DNA of 64,000 bases from Flavobacterium sp. J372 (GCF_024699965.1 NZ_JAJOMZ010000004.1:1052001-1116000), one strand, 5' to 3'; positions 8,435-19,042 are shown, counted from the first letter of the stretch. Translations and numbers: made by a program. Notes: generated by a model from the sequence alone, not told the origin.

Positions 8435-9796
8435 ATGATAAACCTCAAACACGCACTTGCCATAGCAGGCCTCACCTTTTTTTGCACGACTAATGTTTAT
8501 TCTCAGTCAGAACCGCAAAATCCTCAATCGGGTCAAAATCACACCACAAATGATTTTATCAAAGACAGAAAGTTTTACCTGAATGAAGACGGAAGCAACT
8601 ATGTGAAGTTTACATTCGTTACGCAGGCCTGGCTTCGCAGCGCAGAGTATAATCCGGGCACTACCATCAACGGAATACCCAAAAGCAGCGGTACTGATAT
8701 AGGCATACGCCGCTATAGGGTACAATTATACGGGCAGCTTACCGACAGGGTTTTTGCCTACAGCCAGTTTGGCGAAAATAACTTTAATAATATAAGCGAC
8801 AGGAAGCTGGGCTTTTTTGTACACGATGCCTATGGTGAATATGCGGTTGACAAGCAAATGCTGTCATTAGGTTTAGGGCTTTCGGGCTGGAGCGGGCTTA
8901 CCAGGTTTGCATCTCCTTCTGTTGGGTCAATTATGGGGATTGATGCACCATTATATCAGCAAACCACAAATGATGTGACGGACCAATTCCTCCGAAAATT
9001 ATCTGTGTTTGCAAAAGGAAAAATTGGCAAGCTTGACTATCGGGTGCTGATGGCACAGCCCATGGCTATACAAAAATCAGCTGGTTATGACCCTGCGAAC
9101 AACATTGGGCAGGCGTCACGTTTTTCTGCATTGCCGCCAAAAATGCAGTACAATGGCTACTTCAGCTACCAGTTTAAAGACCAGGAAAGCAACCTCACAC
9201 CCTATGCAACGGGAACATATCTCGGCAAAAAGAAAGTCTTCAACATCGGGGCAGGATTTATTTACCAGCAGGATGCTATGTGGAGACTGAATGAAACAGC
9301 TACCGATACAATCCACGAAAATTTGGTGCAGCTTGCGGCAGATGTTTATTATGATGCGCCCGTGGGCAGCAGGGGGCAGGCAGTAAGCTTGTACGGCAGT
9401 ATTACACATTCCGACTTTGGGAAAAATTACCTGCGCAACGGCGGGCCTATGAATCCGGCAAATGGCAACAATAACCCGGATATTATAAGCGGTGGCGGTA
9501 CGGCTTTCCCGATGTACGGTACAGGCACCGTTGCCTATGTGCAGGCTGGTTATAAGATGCGCGACAATCTTATCGGCAATACAACCCTTATGCCTTATGT
9601 ATCACTTCAGTATGCTAATTATGAAAGGCTGAGTGACCCTATGGCATATTATGATGTGGGTGTAAACTGGCTGCTAACAGGGCATGCATCAAAGCTTACG
9701 CTATCATACCAGAACCGCCCGGTGTATAATAATGCCGGAGATAACATCACGCGCCGGGGGGCAGTCGTGGCACAATACCAGGTATTCTTTAACTAG
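8435..9796 (+). CDS. Outer-membrane porin, phosphate-selective porin O/P-like
   Basis: The product is a 453-residue signal-peptide protein (cleavage near YSQS, residue 24) with a barrel-like pattern throughout. Landmarks are YVKFTFVTQAWLRSAEYNPG, GIRRYRVQLYGQLTDRVFAYSQ and KLDYRVLMAQP, and a C-terminal strand ending in phenylalanine (VVAQYQVFFN). These agree with the OprP/OprO-like porins of Bacteroidota. Substrate cannot be read from the sequence. It has its own promoter and a terminator on each side, so it is a monocistronic unit. Confidence 0.75.
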   Translation: MINLKHALAIAGLTFFCTTNVYSQSEPQNPQSGQNHTTNDFIKDRKFYLNEDGSNYVKFTFVTQAWLRSAEYNPGTTINGIPKSSGTDIGIRRYRVQLYGQLTDRVFAYSQFGENNFNNISDRKLGFFVHDAYGEYAVDKQMLSLGLGLSGWSGLTRFASPSVGSIMGIDAPLYQQTTNDVTDQFLRKLSVFAKGKIGKLDYRVLMAQPMAIQKSAGYDPANNIGQASRFSALPPKMQYNGYFSYQFKDQESNLTPYATGTYLGKKKVFNIGAGFIYQQDAMWRLNETATDTIHENLVQLAADVYYDAPVGSRGQAVSLYGSITHSDFGKNYLRNGGPMNPANGNNNPDIISGGGTAFPMYGTGTVAYVQAGYKMRDNLIGNTTLMPYVSLQYANYERLSDPMAYYDVGVNWLLTGHASKLTLSYQNRPVYNNAGDNITRRGAVVAQYQVFFN

Positions 9797-9813
9797 ATAA
9801 GATTAAGAATATA

Positions 9814-9846
9814 AAAAAGGGAACGTACTGCTACGTTCCCTTTTTA
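9814..9846. terminator. Bidirectional terminator, porin and groEL
   Basis: GGGAACGTA (9819-9827) pairs perfectly with TACGTTCCC (9832-9840). Runs of A before and T after let it serve both convergent genes. Confidence 0.9.
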
Positions 9847-9864
9847 ATTTATTGTGGATGATGA

Positions 9865-11508
<1,644 letters not shown>

Positions 11509-11530
11509 TTAAATAATAAATCTTTTAAAA

Positions 11531-11806
11531 TTAAAGTATTGCAAAAATTTCCTCTTCTTTCATTATAAGGTAATCTTTACCTTCAAGCTTAAGCTCAGTG
11601 CCAGAGTATTTTCCGTAAAGCACAGTATCGCCCACTTTTACTGTCATGTCATGGTCTTTTTTACCATTGCCTACTGCCACAACAATACCTTTCTGTGGTT
11701 TTTCTTTAGCAGTGTCAGGGATGAAGATACCTGATGCTGTCTGCGTTTCTGCTGCTACCGGCTCTACAAGCACGCGGTCATGAAGCGGTTTAATGTTTAA
11801 AGACAT
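11531..11806 (-). CDS. groS: 10 kDa co-chaperonin GroES
   Basis: The 91-residue product shows the classic pattern [12 protein letters not shown], the mobile loop ([20 protein letters not shown]) and [23 protein letters not shown]. It caps the GroEL cavity. It begins the groES-groEL operon. No CIRCE element is found upstream; instead there is a tandem direct repeat (11854-11886). Confidence 0.99.
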   Translation of the reverse strand: MSLNIKPLHDRVLVEPVAAETQTASGIFIPDTAKEKPQKGIVVAVGNGKKDHDMTVKVGDTVLYGKYSGTELKLEGKDYLIMKEEEIFAIL

Positions 11807-11853
11807 AGTATTTAAATTTTTATTGTTAATGAAATATTAGCTGCTCCTGTTTT

Positions 11854-11886
11854 TTCAGAAATTGTGCCAATTCAGAAATCTGCCAA
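11854..11886 (-). promoter_or_regulatory. Tandem 16/17-bp direct repeat upstream of groES
   Basis: On the minus strand TTGGCAGATTTCTGAA (11886-11871) is followed without a gap by TTGGCACAATTTCTGAA (11870-11854), about 50 bp before the groES ATG. The copies differ by one substitution and one inserted base. TTGGCAC resembles the -24 box of sigma-54 promoters, but the expected TTGC at -12 is CTGA. The better reading is a pair of adjacent regulator sites controlling the chaperonin operon. Confidence 0.5.
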
Positions 11887-11898
11887 ATTTGCAGAAAT

Positions 11899-11936
11899 AA
11901 AAAATGCCGGCTTTGACAAGCTGGCATTTTTTAAGA
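11899..11936 (-). terminator. Terminator after secG
   Basis: AAAAATGCCAGCTT pairs with AAGCCGGCATTTTT (minus strand, one G-T pair, TGTC-type loop), followed by a T-run. It separates the secG unit from groESL. Confidence 0.85.
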
Positions 11937-11954
11937 TTTTATTATGATAGCTGC

Positions 11955-12371
11955 TTATTGGGCAGGAGTAGCTGCAGGAGTTTCAGTTGCCGGTGCCGGT
12001 GTAGCGGCAGCGCCTTCAGCAGGAGTGGCAGTACCGGTTGCAGGTGTAGCAGCGCCATTTGCCGGTGCCGGTGCCGGAGCAGCAGCTGCAGGAGCCGGAG
12101 TTACCGTATCAGCATCTATAAGGTTATCTTCAGCGCCGAACTTATTTGAAAAGCTTAGTGCAGAAAGTAATACAAGAGCTATAAGTATTGTAGCAAGCGT
12201 CCATGTACTTTTGTCAAGGAAGTCTGTGGTTTTTTGTACGCCACCCATCATCTGAGATCCGCCAAGGGTTGATGAAAGGCCGCCGCCTTTAGGGTTTTGC
12301 ACCATGATTACTACCACAAGCAAAAAGCTCACTATGGTTATAAGTACTACAAAAATTGAAAATTCGCTCAT
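11955..12371 (-). CDS. secG: Preprotein translocase subunit SecG with Ala/Pro tail
   Basis: Inner-membrane subunit of the SecYEG channel. Two hydrophobic helices (about 4-24 and 57-74) flank the conserved cytoplasmic loop VQNPKGGGLSSTLGG. The family core is about 75-85 residues. Here residues 88-138 form a low-complexity tail of Ala, Pro, Thr and Gly (repeats of TPAP and PATG), probably disordered. It is 3 bp downstream of the preceding gene in the same operon. Confidence 0.93.
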   Translation of the reverse strand: MSEFSIFVVLITIVSFLLVVVIMVQNPKGGGLSSTLGGSQMMGGVQKTTDFLDKSTWTLATILIALVLLSALSFSNKFGAEDNLIDADTVTPAPAAAAPAPAPANGAATPATGTATPAEGAAATPAPATETPAATPAQ

Positions 12372-12374
12372 TGC

Positions 12375-13334
12375 CTAACTGTTATTATTTTGTTGTAAAA
12401 GTTTTATGTCTGAAATTCGGTCTGCAAAGAAAACACTTTTTTCCGGATATTTCAAAATTAAAATTTCGTATGCCTGAATGGCGCGCGAATATTTTTTCTG
12501 CTCAAGGTACACCCGCGCAAGTGTCTCTGTCATAAGGTAAGACGCATCTTTATGCTCACTTGCCAGGCTTATCGGCGTAGGCGGTGCATCTTTTGCAGGT
12601 GTGATTTTCGGGTTAGCTTCAATAAAACGGTCTATCAGTTCCAGTTTGCGTGATTTATCATCAGGTAGTGCGGGTTTTTCCTGAACAGGATTTTCAGGCT
12701 CGGGCTGTACTTCAGGCTCGGCATCACGCTTTATAGGGGCCATTTTAGAGAGCTGCAGCCATTCACGGAACGAGTGCTTTTCTTCCGGGTTAAATTCAAG
12801 CGGTTTGCCGATTTCAAGATTTTCTTCAGGTGAAGGGATTTGCCCGGAACTTTCCTGGGCAATTTCAATTTCCTGTTCTTCGCCAACGGCATGTTCCAAT
12901 TCAGGAGGCGTTTGTACCGGAGTTTCATAAGTGGGCTGCTCGATATAAACCGGTCGCTGAACCTCTACCGGCTCACTTTCCTTTATTTCTATATTGTTTA
13001 CTGATGCCTGCTTTTCCTCAAAAAATGTTTTCTGGATGCTCTGGAAATTTTCAGACGTGATATAATCAAACAAAACCGACCTTTCAGTAGTATATGCCGC
13101 TGTCTTTTTCAGCTCGCTGTTATAACGGTAGCTTTCCTTATTGTACAGCGCCTTCAGCAGTATTGCCCTTGCCGGCTGCAGGTACGGGAACTCATGAAGC
13201 ACCGCCTCAAGCTCTGCAGACTGCCTGTCTGTAAGCGAGTAAGGTTTATTCAGCAGGTATGTAAAGTCGTTTGTGTTCAGTGTGTTTGTTGTTTGTTGTT
13301 TGTTGTTTGTTGTGAGTGGAACTATGAACCACAA
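12375..13334 (-). CDS. Conserved flavobacterial protein with TPR-like C-terminus
   Basis: The function is unknown. The N-terminal domain (about 20-110: DFTYLLNKPYSLTDRQ, then FPYLQPARAILLKALYNKE) and the C-terminal helical pair (LARVYLEQKKYSRAIQAYEI then YPEKSVFFADRI) are separated by about 130 residues rich in Glu, Pro and Gln that look disordered. The C-terminal pair reads as one TPR hairpin. The start is uncertain. The given TTG leads through residues encoded by repeats (TTNNKQQTTN), and homologues that I remember begin at NTNDFTYLL, which is preceded here only by a CTG at 13280. The gene sits between lptE and secG in a block of envelope genes, so a role in the cell envelope is possible. 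Confidence 0.75.
   Translation of the reverse strand: MWFIVPLTTNNKQQTTNTLNTNDFTYLLNKPYSLTDRQSAELEAVLHEFPYLQPARAILLKALYNKESYRYNSELKKTAAYTTERSVLFDYITSENFQSIQKTFFEEKQASVNNIEIKESEPVEVQRPVYIEQPTYETPVQTPPELEHAVGEEQEIEIAQESSGQIPSPEENLEIGKPLEFNPEEKHSFREWLQLSKMAPIKRDAEPEVQPEPENPVQEKPALPDDKSRKLELIDRFIEANPKITPAKDAPPTPISLASEHKDASYLMTETLARVYLEQKKYSRAIQAYEILILKYPEKSVFFADRISDIKLLQQNNNS
13285..13312. repeat. Four tandem 7-bp repeats (TTTGTTG)
   Basis: Four exact copies of TTTGTTG lie at the 5' edge of the TPR-like gene and within its possible first codons. Seven is not a multiple of three, so a change in copy number would shift the frame if translation begins at the TTG upstream. Confidence 0.7.
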
Positions 13335-13355
13335 ACTATAAACTACAAACCGGTT

Positions 13356-13865
13356 CTACCATTTAGCCAGGGTGTCATTAAATATATCCTGAGTTATCCT
13401 TTCAAATATTTCCTCAAGCGCTGTGCTTAAAACAGCCCCTCGCGGAAGGTCGTTTCCATCATAATCATAAAAGAAGCTGAAGCGTTTTTCAAAATTGTCA
13501 TCTTCTTTTTTCTTGTTAGTAAAGCGCACCATGACCGCAATGGTAAGCCTGTTCTGTGCCGCACGCTGGTTGGCCGTGGCTGTCATCGGGCTTACGCGGT
13601 ACTCCACAATCTCGCCTTCATATACCAGGTCGCCGCCGCTGTTGGTAAGGCTCAGGTTGGTCTGGTTCTGTATCAGGTCCTGTAATCTTCGTGTAAATGT
13701 CAGGTCAATTCCGGGCTCAACAATATCGGCATTGTTCTGGAAATAATTTACCTGGAATGTTTTTATGTCCGGGCTTACATTAGTGCCGGTAAAGCTGTAA
13801 ATCCCGCAACCGCTCAGGGTGAACAATAGGGCTATTGCAGAAAGGTATTTTAAAAATCGTTTCAT
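13356..13865 (-). CDS. lptE: LPS assembly lipoprotein LptE
   Basis: Outer-membrane lipoprotein of 169 residues that plugs the LptD barrel during lipopolysaccharide export. The lipobox is LSGCG (Cys20). The body shows the LptE family start YSFTGTNVSPDIKTFQVNYF, then LTFTRRLQDLIQNQTNL and EGEIVEYRVSP. It is 3 bp downstream of the sigma-54 regulator in the same operon. LptD is not in the window. Confidence 0.88.
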   Translation of the reverse strand: MKRFLKYLSAIALLFTLSGCGIYSFTGTNVSPDIKTFQVNYFQNNADIVEPGIDLTFTRRLQDLIQNQTNLSLTNSGGDLVYEGEIVEYRVSPMTATANQRAAQNRLTIAVMVRFTNKKKEDDNFEKRFSFFYDYDGNDLPRGAVLSTALEEIFERITQDIFNDTLAKW

Positions 13866-13868
13866 GGC

Positions 13869-15140
13869 TTACAGGTCAAATTGTTTTATTTTGCGGTACA
13901 GTGTCCTTTCAGATATTCCCAGTTCATCGGCTGCCGCTTTGCGCTTTCCTTTGTTTCGCTCAAGGGCTTTCTTTATCAGCTCTATTTCTTTTTCGTCAAG
14001 GCGAAGCGTTTCTTCTTCTTCAACCGTTTCGGCAAAAAGGTAATTGTCATCATCGTCGTCATGATGATGCTCTACCGGCTCTGAACGTTGTATAGGCTGT
14101 GGTGTGTAAACTTCTGTGCGTGGCATTTCTTCAAATTCAGCATCGCCATTACCGTTGCCGTATATGCGCTGTATAAGGCCTTTGTTGGTTTCCTGAACTT
14201 TGCCAGTATTACCGTTCTGCATCAGTTCCAGCGTAAGTTTCTTCAGGTCGTTCAGGTCGCTCTTCATGTCGAACAACACCTTATATAATATCTCACGCTC
14301 GGTACTGAAATCACTCTCTGCTTTCTGGCCTTTAATCACGGCCGGAAGATTACTGCCTTCCTGCGGGAGATAGGAGAGAAGCGCATTATAGGTCACATCC
14401 CGTTTCGTTTCCAATACTGAAATCTGCTCGGCAATATTACGTAGCTGTCGGATGTTCCCGCTCCATCGGTATTTCAGCAATAGCTGAACGGCATCATCAT
14501 CCAGCTTTATCGGAGGCATTTTGTATTTATGTGCAAAGTCTGACGCAAATTTCCTGAACAGCAAGTGTATGTCATCTTTCCTGTCGCGTAGTGGCGGCAG
14601 CGAAATTTCAACCGTACTTAGCCTGTAGTATAAGTCTTCACGGAACTTGCCTTTCTCTATCGCATCAAACATGTTCACATTGGTAGCGGCTACAATGCGC
14701 ACATTGGTTTTCTGCACCTGGCTTGAGCCTACTTTTATGAATTCGCCATTTTCCAATACGCGCAATAATCTTACTTGTGTAGTCAGCGGAAGTTCACCCA
14801 CTTCATCAAGAAAGATTGTACCGCCGTCGGCTACTTCAAAATAACCTTCGCGGGTGTTGGTTGCTCCGGTAAAAGCGCCTTTCTCGTGCCCGAAAAGCTC
14901 ACTGTCAATAGTGCCCTCGGGTATTGCTCCGCAGTTTACGGCAATGTACTTACCGTGCTTGCGATGTGACAGGGCATGTATTATCCTCGGGATGTTCTCT
15001 TTACCCACACCGCTTTCGCCGGTAACCAATACCGAAATATCAGTCGGGGCGACCTGTATCGCCTTTTCAATGGCGCGGTTCAGCTTAGGGTCATTCCCTA
15101 TAATCTCGAATCGTTGTTTTATGGCTTGTACGTTTTCCAT
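13869..15140 (-). CDS. Sigma-54-dependent transcriptional activator lacking a receiver domain
   Basis: The 423-residue enhancer-binding protein has an AAA+ domain from about residue 13 to 250, with Walker A GESGVGKE (41-48), the sigma-54 contact loop GAFTGA (88-93) and Walker B LDEVGE (111-116). A Fis-type helix-turn-helix is at the end (KRKAAADELGISERTLYRKI). There is no N-terminal response-regulator or sensor domain, so activity is not controlled by phosphorylation within the same chain. The linker (about 270-370) is acidic with a run of Asp. The operon miaB - regulator - lptE - TPR-like - secG is, from memory, a conserved flavobacterial order, suggesting a link to envelope functions. The target promoters are unknown. 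Confidence 0.93.
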   Translation of the reverse strand: MENVQAIKQRFEIIGNDPKLNRAIEKAIQVAPTDISVLVTGESGVGKENIPRIIHALSHRKHGKYIAVNCGAIPEGTIDSELFGHEKGAFTGATNTREGYFEVADGGTIFLDEVGELPLTTQVRLLRVLENGEFIKVGSSQVQKTNVRIVAATNVNMFDAIEKGKFREDLYYRLSTVEISLPPLRDRKDDIHLLFRKFASDFAHKYKMPPIKLDDDAVQLLLKYRWSGNIRQLRNIAEQISVLETKRDVTYNALLSYLPQEGSNLPAVIKGQKAESDFSTEREILYKVLFDMKSDLNDLKKLTLELMQNGNTGKVQETNKGLIQRIYGNGNGDAEFEEMPRTEVYTPQPIQRSEPVEHHHDDDDDNYLFAETVEEEETLRLDEKEIELIKKALERNKGKRKAAADELGISERTLYRKIKQFDL

Positions 15141-15153
15141 TTTTTTGGCAGTA

Positions 15154-15480
15154 TTAATTCTGCTTTAATAATAACCCTTCATGCCAGCATATCCAAAAAG
15201 TGTAATCCAATACAGATTTTATCCCTTCATCATTTATCCATAAATACTTTTCTTTTAAGAATTTTGTAGATATTTCGGCGATTTCCTTTTGTGTCAATTG
15301 CAAATTCGGTTCTGTTATCTTCCACAGATATCCGAAAAGATTTTCCCTAAGTCCGATAAATTCAGCATACACAGCTTCAAAGTTTTCAATACTATTTTCG
15401 TTGAAATAATTCTGCATTTTTTCTTTGTCTATACAAGTTGTTGCAGAAAACAGGGCCAATATTTTATTCTTGTCTATCAA
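15154..15480 (-). CDS. Small hypothetical protein between miaB and the sigma-54 activator
   Basis: The 108-residue helical protein has no recognised family. It starts at a TTG that overlaps the miaB stop (TTGA), which implies translational coupling. Composition is AT-rich and rich in Lys, Glu, Asn and Ile compared with its neighbours. Tryptophans cluster near the C-terminus (YTFWICWHEG). I do not recall it in other copies of this otherwise conserved gene order, so it may be a lineage-specific insertion. Confidence 0.55.
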   Translation of the reverse strand: MIDKNKILALFSATTCIDKEKMQNYFNENSIENFEAVYAEFIGLRENLFGYLWKITEPNLQLTQKEIAEISTKFLKEKYLWINDEGIKSVLDYTFWICWHEGLLLKQN

Positions 15481-16999
15481 GCTAGTGCAATTATTGGCGA
15501 AGCTGCCTGCATCTCACTAAAACCCACTGCTTCGCCAATCAACGTAGCTGATGTACATTCGTTTATCAATACATTCACAAAATCGCCCGGCTTGTAGTTG
15601 CCTTTCGGGAAAACAACCACGGTGTTCTGCGAGTTGCGCCCGCTCCAGTGTGCATCAGAACGTTTCGATTCTTTCTCAACAAGCACCTCCACCACCTGGC
15701 CTACAAAACGCTGGGTCCTTTCCAAAGCCATTTTTTGCTGCAGGTTGATAATCTCCGTAAGCCTGCGGTTCTTCACATCGTTCGGGACATCGTCAACCAT
15801 CTTGCGTGCAGCAAGTGTACCCGGCCTTTCGCTGTAAGCGAACATAAATCCGAAATCATATTTACAATGTTCCATAAGGCTTAGCGTATCCTGGTGGTCT
15901 TGCTCTGTTTCTGTCGGAAAACCCGCAATCATGTCCTGAGACAGAGACATCTCAGGGATTATGCGATATATATTGTCAACCAGCGCCATATATTCCTCGC
16001 GGGTGTGCTGGCGGTTCATTTCTTTCAATATGCGTGTGCTGCCGCTTTGTACCGGCAGGTGTATGTATTTGCAAATATTGTGGTGCTTCGCCATTACCTC
16101 AATTACCTCGAGGTGCATATCCTGCGGGTTAGAAGTTGAGAAACGGAAACGCATCTTCGGGAAAGCAGTCGCAGCCATATCCAGCAGCTGTGCAAAATCT
16201 ACCGCCGTTGCTTTTTGCATTTCGGTGGCCTTTACATAGTCTTTTTAAGTCCGCCGCCATACCAAAGGTAGCTGTCCACATTTTGGCCAAGCAATGTTAC
16301 CTCCTTAAAGCCACGGTTCCACAGGTCGGCAATCTCATCCATGATGCTTTGCGGCTCGCGGCTGCGCTCACGCCCACGGGTAAATGGCACCACACAGAAG
16401 GTACACATGTTATCACAGCCGCGCGTGATAGATACAAACGCTGTCACGCCATTACTGTTTAGCCTTACTGGCGCCACATCACCATAGGTTTCGTCTTTGC
16501 TGAGGATAACGTTTATAGCATCGCGGCCTTCGTCAACCTCCTTTAAAAGGTTAGGCAGGTCTTTGTAAGCGTCAGGGCCTACAACCATATCAACAATATG
16601 TTCTTCCTCCAGGAACTGACTTTTAAGGCGTTCGGCCATACAGCCCAGCACACCCACCTTCATCCCGGGGTTTATCTTTTTTACGGCGTTATATTTCTCA
16701 AGCCTTTTACGCACAGTCTGCTCTGCCTTATCACGTATAGAGCAGGTATTTACCAGCACCAAGTCGGCCTCCTCAAGGTTCTGAGTAGTGTCAAACCCTT
16801 CGTTGGCAAGTATAGACGCAACAATCTCGCTGTCAGAAAAATTCATTTGGCAGCCGTAACTTTCTATAAATAGTTTGCGTGTGTTACCTGTTTTAGGTTC
16901 CAGTATCAGGGCCTGGCCCTGTTTGCTTTCTTCAATAATCTTTTCCATTTGCGTTTCCCGCTTCAAAATATGATTTGCAAAGATATCATAATCTTTCAA
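15477..16999 (-). CDS. miaB: tRNA-2-methylthio-N6-dimethylallyladenosine synthase MiaB, frame broken
   Basis: Radical-SAM methylthiotransferase acting on i6A37 of tRNAs. The first part (to about 16240) has the UPF0004 domain cysteines ([31 protein letters not shown]) and the radical-SAM motif [17 protein letters not shown] (CxxxCxxC). The second part continues as [20 protein letters not shown] through the TRAM domain ([11 protein letters not shown] to LIGEAVGF). The join needs one extra base in the T5 run at 16242-16246 (A-run on the coding strand), giving [16 protein letters not shown], the family sequence. Full length would be about 507 residues. It heads the regulator-lptE-secG gene array. 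Confidence 0.93.
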
Positions 17000-17115
17000 T
17001 ATCTGACATTATGGCATAAACGAAATCAATCGGATTTGAGTTAATTGGCGTGTATCATTTTGAAAAGGCCTGTTGAAATGCAAAATTCAACAGGCCTGCA
17101 AATCTTTCAAAAATC

Positions 17116-18090
17116 TTATTTGTTTAGTGTACCCATAAATTTTTCCGGATAGCGTTGTCCCGATACAACCCCCGGAGGCATTACAGCGTTAATGGTTTGT
17201 AATTCTTCAGTGCTCAAGTTTAAATTTTCTGCTGCAATATTTTCTTCAAGATACTTCACGCGCTTAGTGCCCGGAATTGTAATGATGTCGTTACCCTGTG
17301 CAAGTACCCATGCTATTGCGAGTTGTGACGGCGTACAGCCTTTTTCATCTGCCATTGCTTTAATCTTTCCCATCAGTTCAAGATTCCTGTAAAAGTTTTC
17401 GCCCTGAAAGCGGGGCATGTGCAGGCGGTTACCCTTAACATCATCAGGAGTTTTAAATTCCCCGCTTAAAAAACCGCGGCTTAGCGGAGAGTAGCCAACA
17501 AGGCCAATTCCCAGTTCACGTATTGTGGGGATAACTTCGGTTTCAATATCCCGGCTCCAGAGAGAATACTCGATTTGCAATGCTGTAATATTTTGGGCTG
17601 CAGCTGCTTTGCGAATAGATGTAGGAGATGCCTCAGAAAGCCCAATGTACCTGATAAGACCTTTGTCAACAAGTTCAGCCATTGCACCCACGGTTTCTTC
17701 AATAGGGATTGTCGTGTCAACACGAGCAATAGTGTAAAGATCAATGTAGTCGGTTTTTAATCGTTGCAGGCTGAATTGTACCGCGTGACGAATATAATCA
17801 GGATGGCCGTTTACAGGCCCCGGTCCGCCTACGGATACCATTTGTCCCGTTTTTACAGATAGAAACGCTTTTTCACGCTTGCCGCTGATTGCCTTCCCGA
17901 TAAGTTGTTCGTTATGGCCCGCCAGATAATAGTCGGCCGTGTCAAGAAAGTTGTGGCCCAAGTCAAGGGCCCTTTCAATAGTGGCAATAGATTCTTTCTC
18001 ATCGCTTTGCCCGTATGCGCCCGACATACCCATGCAGCCAAGCCCTACTGCTGAGACTACGGGCCCGTTTTTTCCAAGAATTCTGTTCAT
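17116..18090 (-). CDS. Aldo/keto reductase, subfamily without the catalytic His
   Basis: NADPH-dependent oxidoreductase with the TIM-barrel AKR fold, 324 residues. Catalytic residues are Asp50 (FLDTADYY), Tyr (54/55) and Lys80 (LSVKTG). The position of the usual His, in the motif DLYxxHR, is Ala122 here (DLYTIARVD). A related subfamily reads YQPARLD at this place, so this is a natural variation and not damage, but it should alter proton-relay chemistry. An AraC-type regulator is directly upstream on the same strand, a common arrangement for inducible detoxifying reductases. The substrate is unknown. Confidence 0.9.
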   Translation of the reverse strand: MNRILGKNGPVVSAVGLGCMGMSGAYGQSDEKESIATIERALDLGHNFLDTADYYLAGHNEQLIGKAISGKREKAFLSVKTGQMVSVGGPGPVNGHPDYIRHAVQFSLQRLKTDYIDLYTIARVDTTIPIEETVGAMAELVDKGLIRYIGLSEASPTSIRKAAAAQNITALQIEYSLWSRDIETEVIPTIRELGIGLVGYSPLSRGFLSGEFKTPDDVKGNRLHMPRFQGENFYRNLELMGKIKAMADEKGCTPSQLAIAWVLAQGNDIITIPGTKRVKYLEENIAAENLNLSTEELQTINAVMPPGVVSGQRYPEKFMGTLNK

Positions 18091-18159
18091 GATTTTTTAA
18101 TTTTAAAATAATAGAACAAAGTTCCCTACCCTGCTAAGAAAAATCCCTGACGAAATATA

Positions 18160-19017
18160 TTAATTCCCTGATAAATCCTTAACAAATTCCGATATGCTTG
18201 AACCTGTCAGCTTTTTAAATAGCCGCGCAAAGTACTCGGGATCATTAAAGCCAAGGTCATACGCAAGTTCCTTTATATTGCTTTCAGAATAGTATAGGCG
18301 CCGTTTCGCTTCCAGGATAAGGCGATTAGAAATGAATTCTTTGGGAGACAAGCCTGAATAACTCTTAACAAGATTGTACAGGCTGTTGGGGTTAAGAGCA
18401 AGTTTTTCTGCAATTTCACCTATGGAAGGATGATTTTCATAATTTGCTTCAACGTATTCTTTGAAGTTAATATATTTTGAAAGATTGTCGCCCGCGGGAT
18501 TTTTTTCACCTGAGAAATATGCTGCATTTATTTCTGCAATTAGGCTGTTGAGATGGGCGAGAATGAGGTCTGTGCTCCCGTCCATTGTAGACAATAAGCC
18601 TTGCAATGCTTCAAATACAAGTTTAATTCTTTTAGCCTGGTCTCCAGCGAAACTTATTTTTTGCTTATTTAAAGGATTTGTCAGGAAAGCGTATTGTTTC
18701 GGGAGTAATGAGAGGCACATTTCATCAAAACCAATTTTAAAATAGTTGATTCCGCTTCCCGCATCAGGAAGCCGGTGTATTTGGTGAGGAAAGATAAAAA
18801 GCAACTCATTGCTTTTTAAATGATATTCCTCCAGATCTACACCATGCTTCGTTGATCCTTCCGTGATAAAGATGAAAAAGTAATAAGTTTTGCGATGCGT
18901 AAGGCTAAAGCCTGTAGTGATGTCGGGCGAGAGCCGCCCGAAGAAAGGAGTGACCAATCTTATAGGCAAAAAGTTATTCTGTTTATATAAGTTAAAGAAT
19001 GATTGGTTGCCATGCAT
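18160..19017 (-). CDS. AraC-family transcriptional regulator
   Basis: The 285-residue protein has an N-terminal cupin-like effector domain (about 1-170; KHGVDLEEYHLKSNELLFIFPHQIH) and a C-terminal double helix-turn-helix (about 185-280; IGEIAEKLALNPNSLYNLVK, then IKELAYDLGFNDPEYFARLFKK). It lies 69 bp upstream of the aldo/keto reductase and probably controls it. A -7-type promoter element lies just upstream of this gene. Confidence 0.92.
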   Translation of the reverse strand: MHGNQSFFNLYKQNNFLPIRLVTPFFGRLSPDITTGFSLTHRKTYYFFIFITEGSTKHGVDLEEYHLKSNELLFIFPHQIHRLPDAGSGINYFKIGFDEMCLSLLPKQYAFLTNPLNKQKISFAGDQAKRIKLVFEALQGLLSTMDGSTDLILAHLNSLIAEINAAYFSGEKNPAGDNLSKYINFKEYVEANYENHPSIGEIAEKLALNPNSLYNLVKSYSGLSPKEFISNRLILEAKRRLYYSESNIKELAYDLGFNDPEYFARLFKKLTGSSISEFVKDLSGN

Positions 19018-19042
19018 AATTTGAGTGTTGAAGCTGAATAGT

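Noticed and set aside
11854-11870. Sigma-54 promoter at TTGGCACAATTTCTGAA
   Set aside because: The -24 part fits but the -12 part is CTGA in place of TTGC, so two key positions fail.
11807-11900. CIRCE operator (HrcA site) upstream of groES
   Set aside because: The 9-bp inverted repeat TTAGCACTC / GAGTGCTAA is not present.
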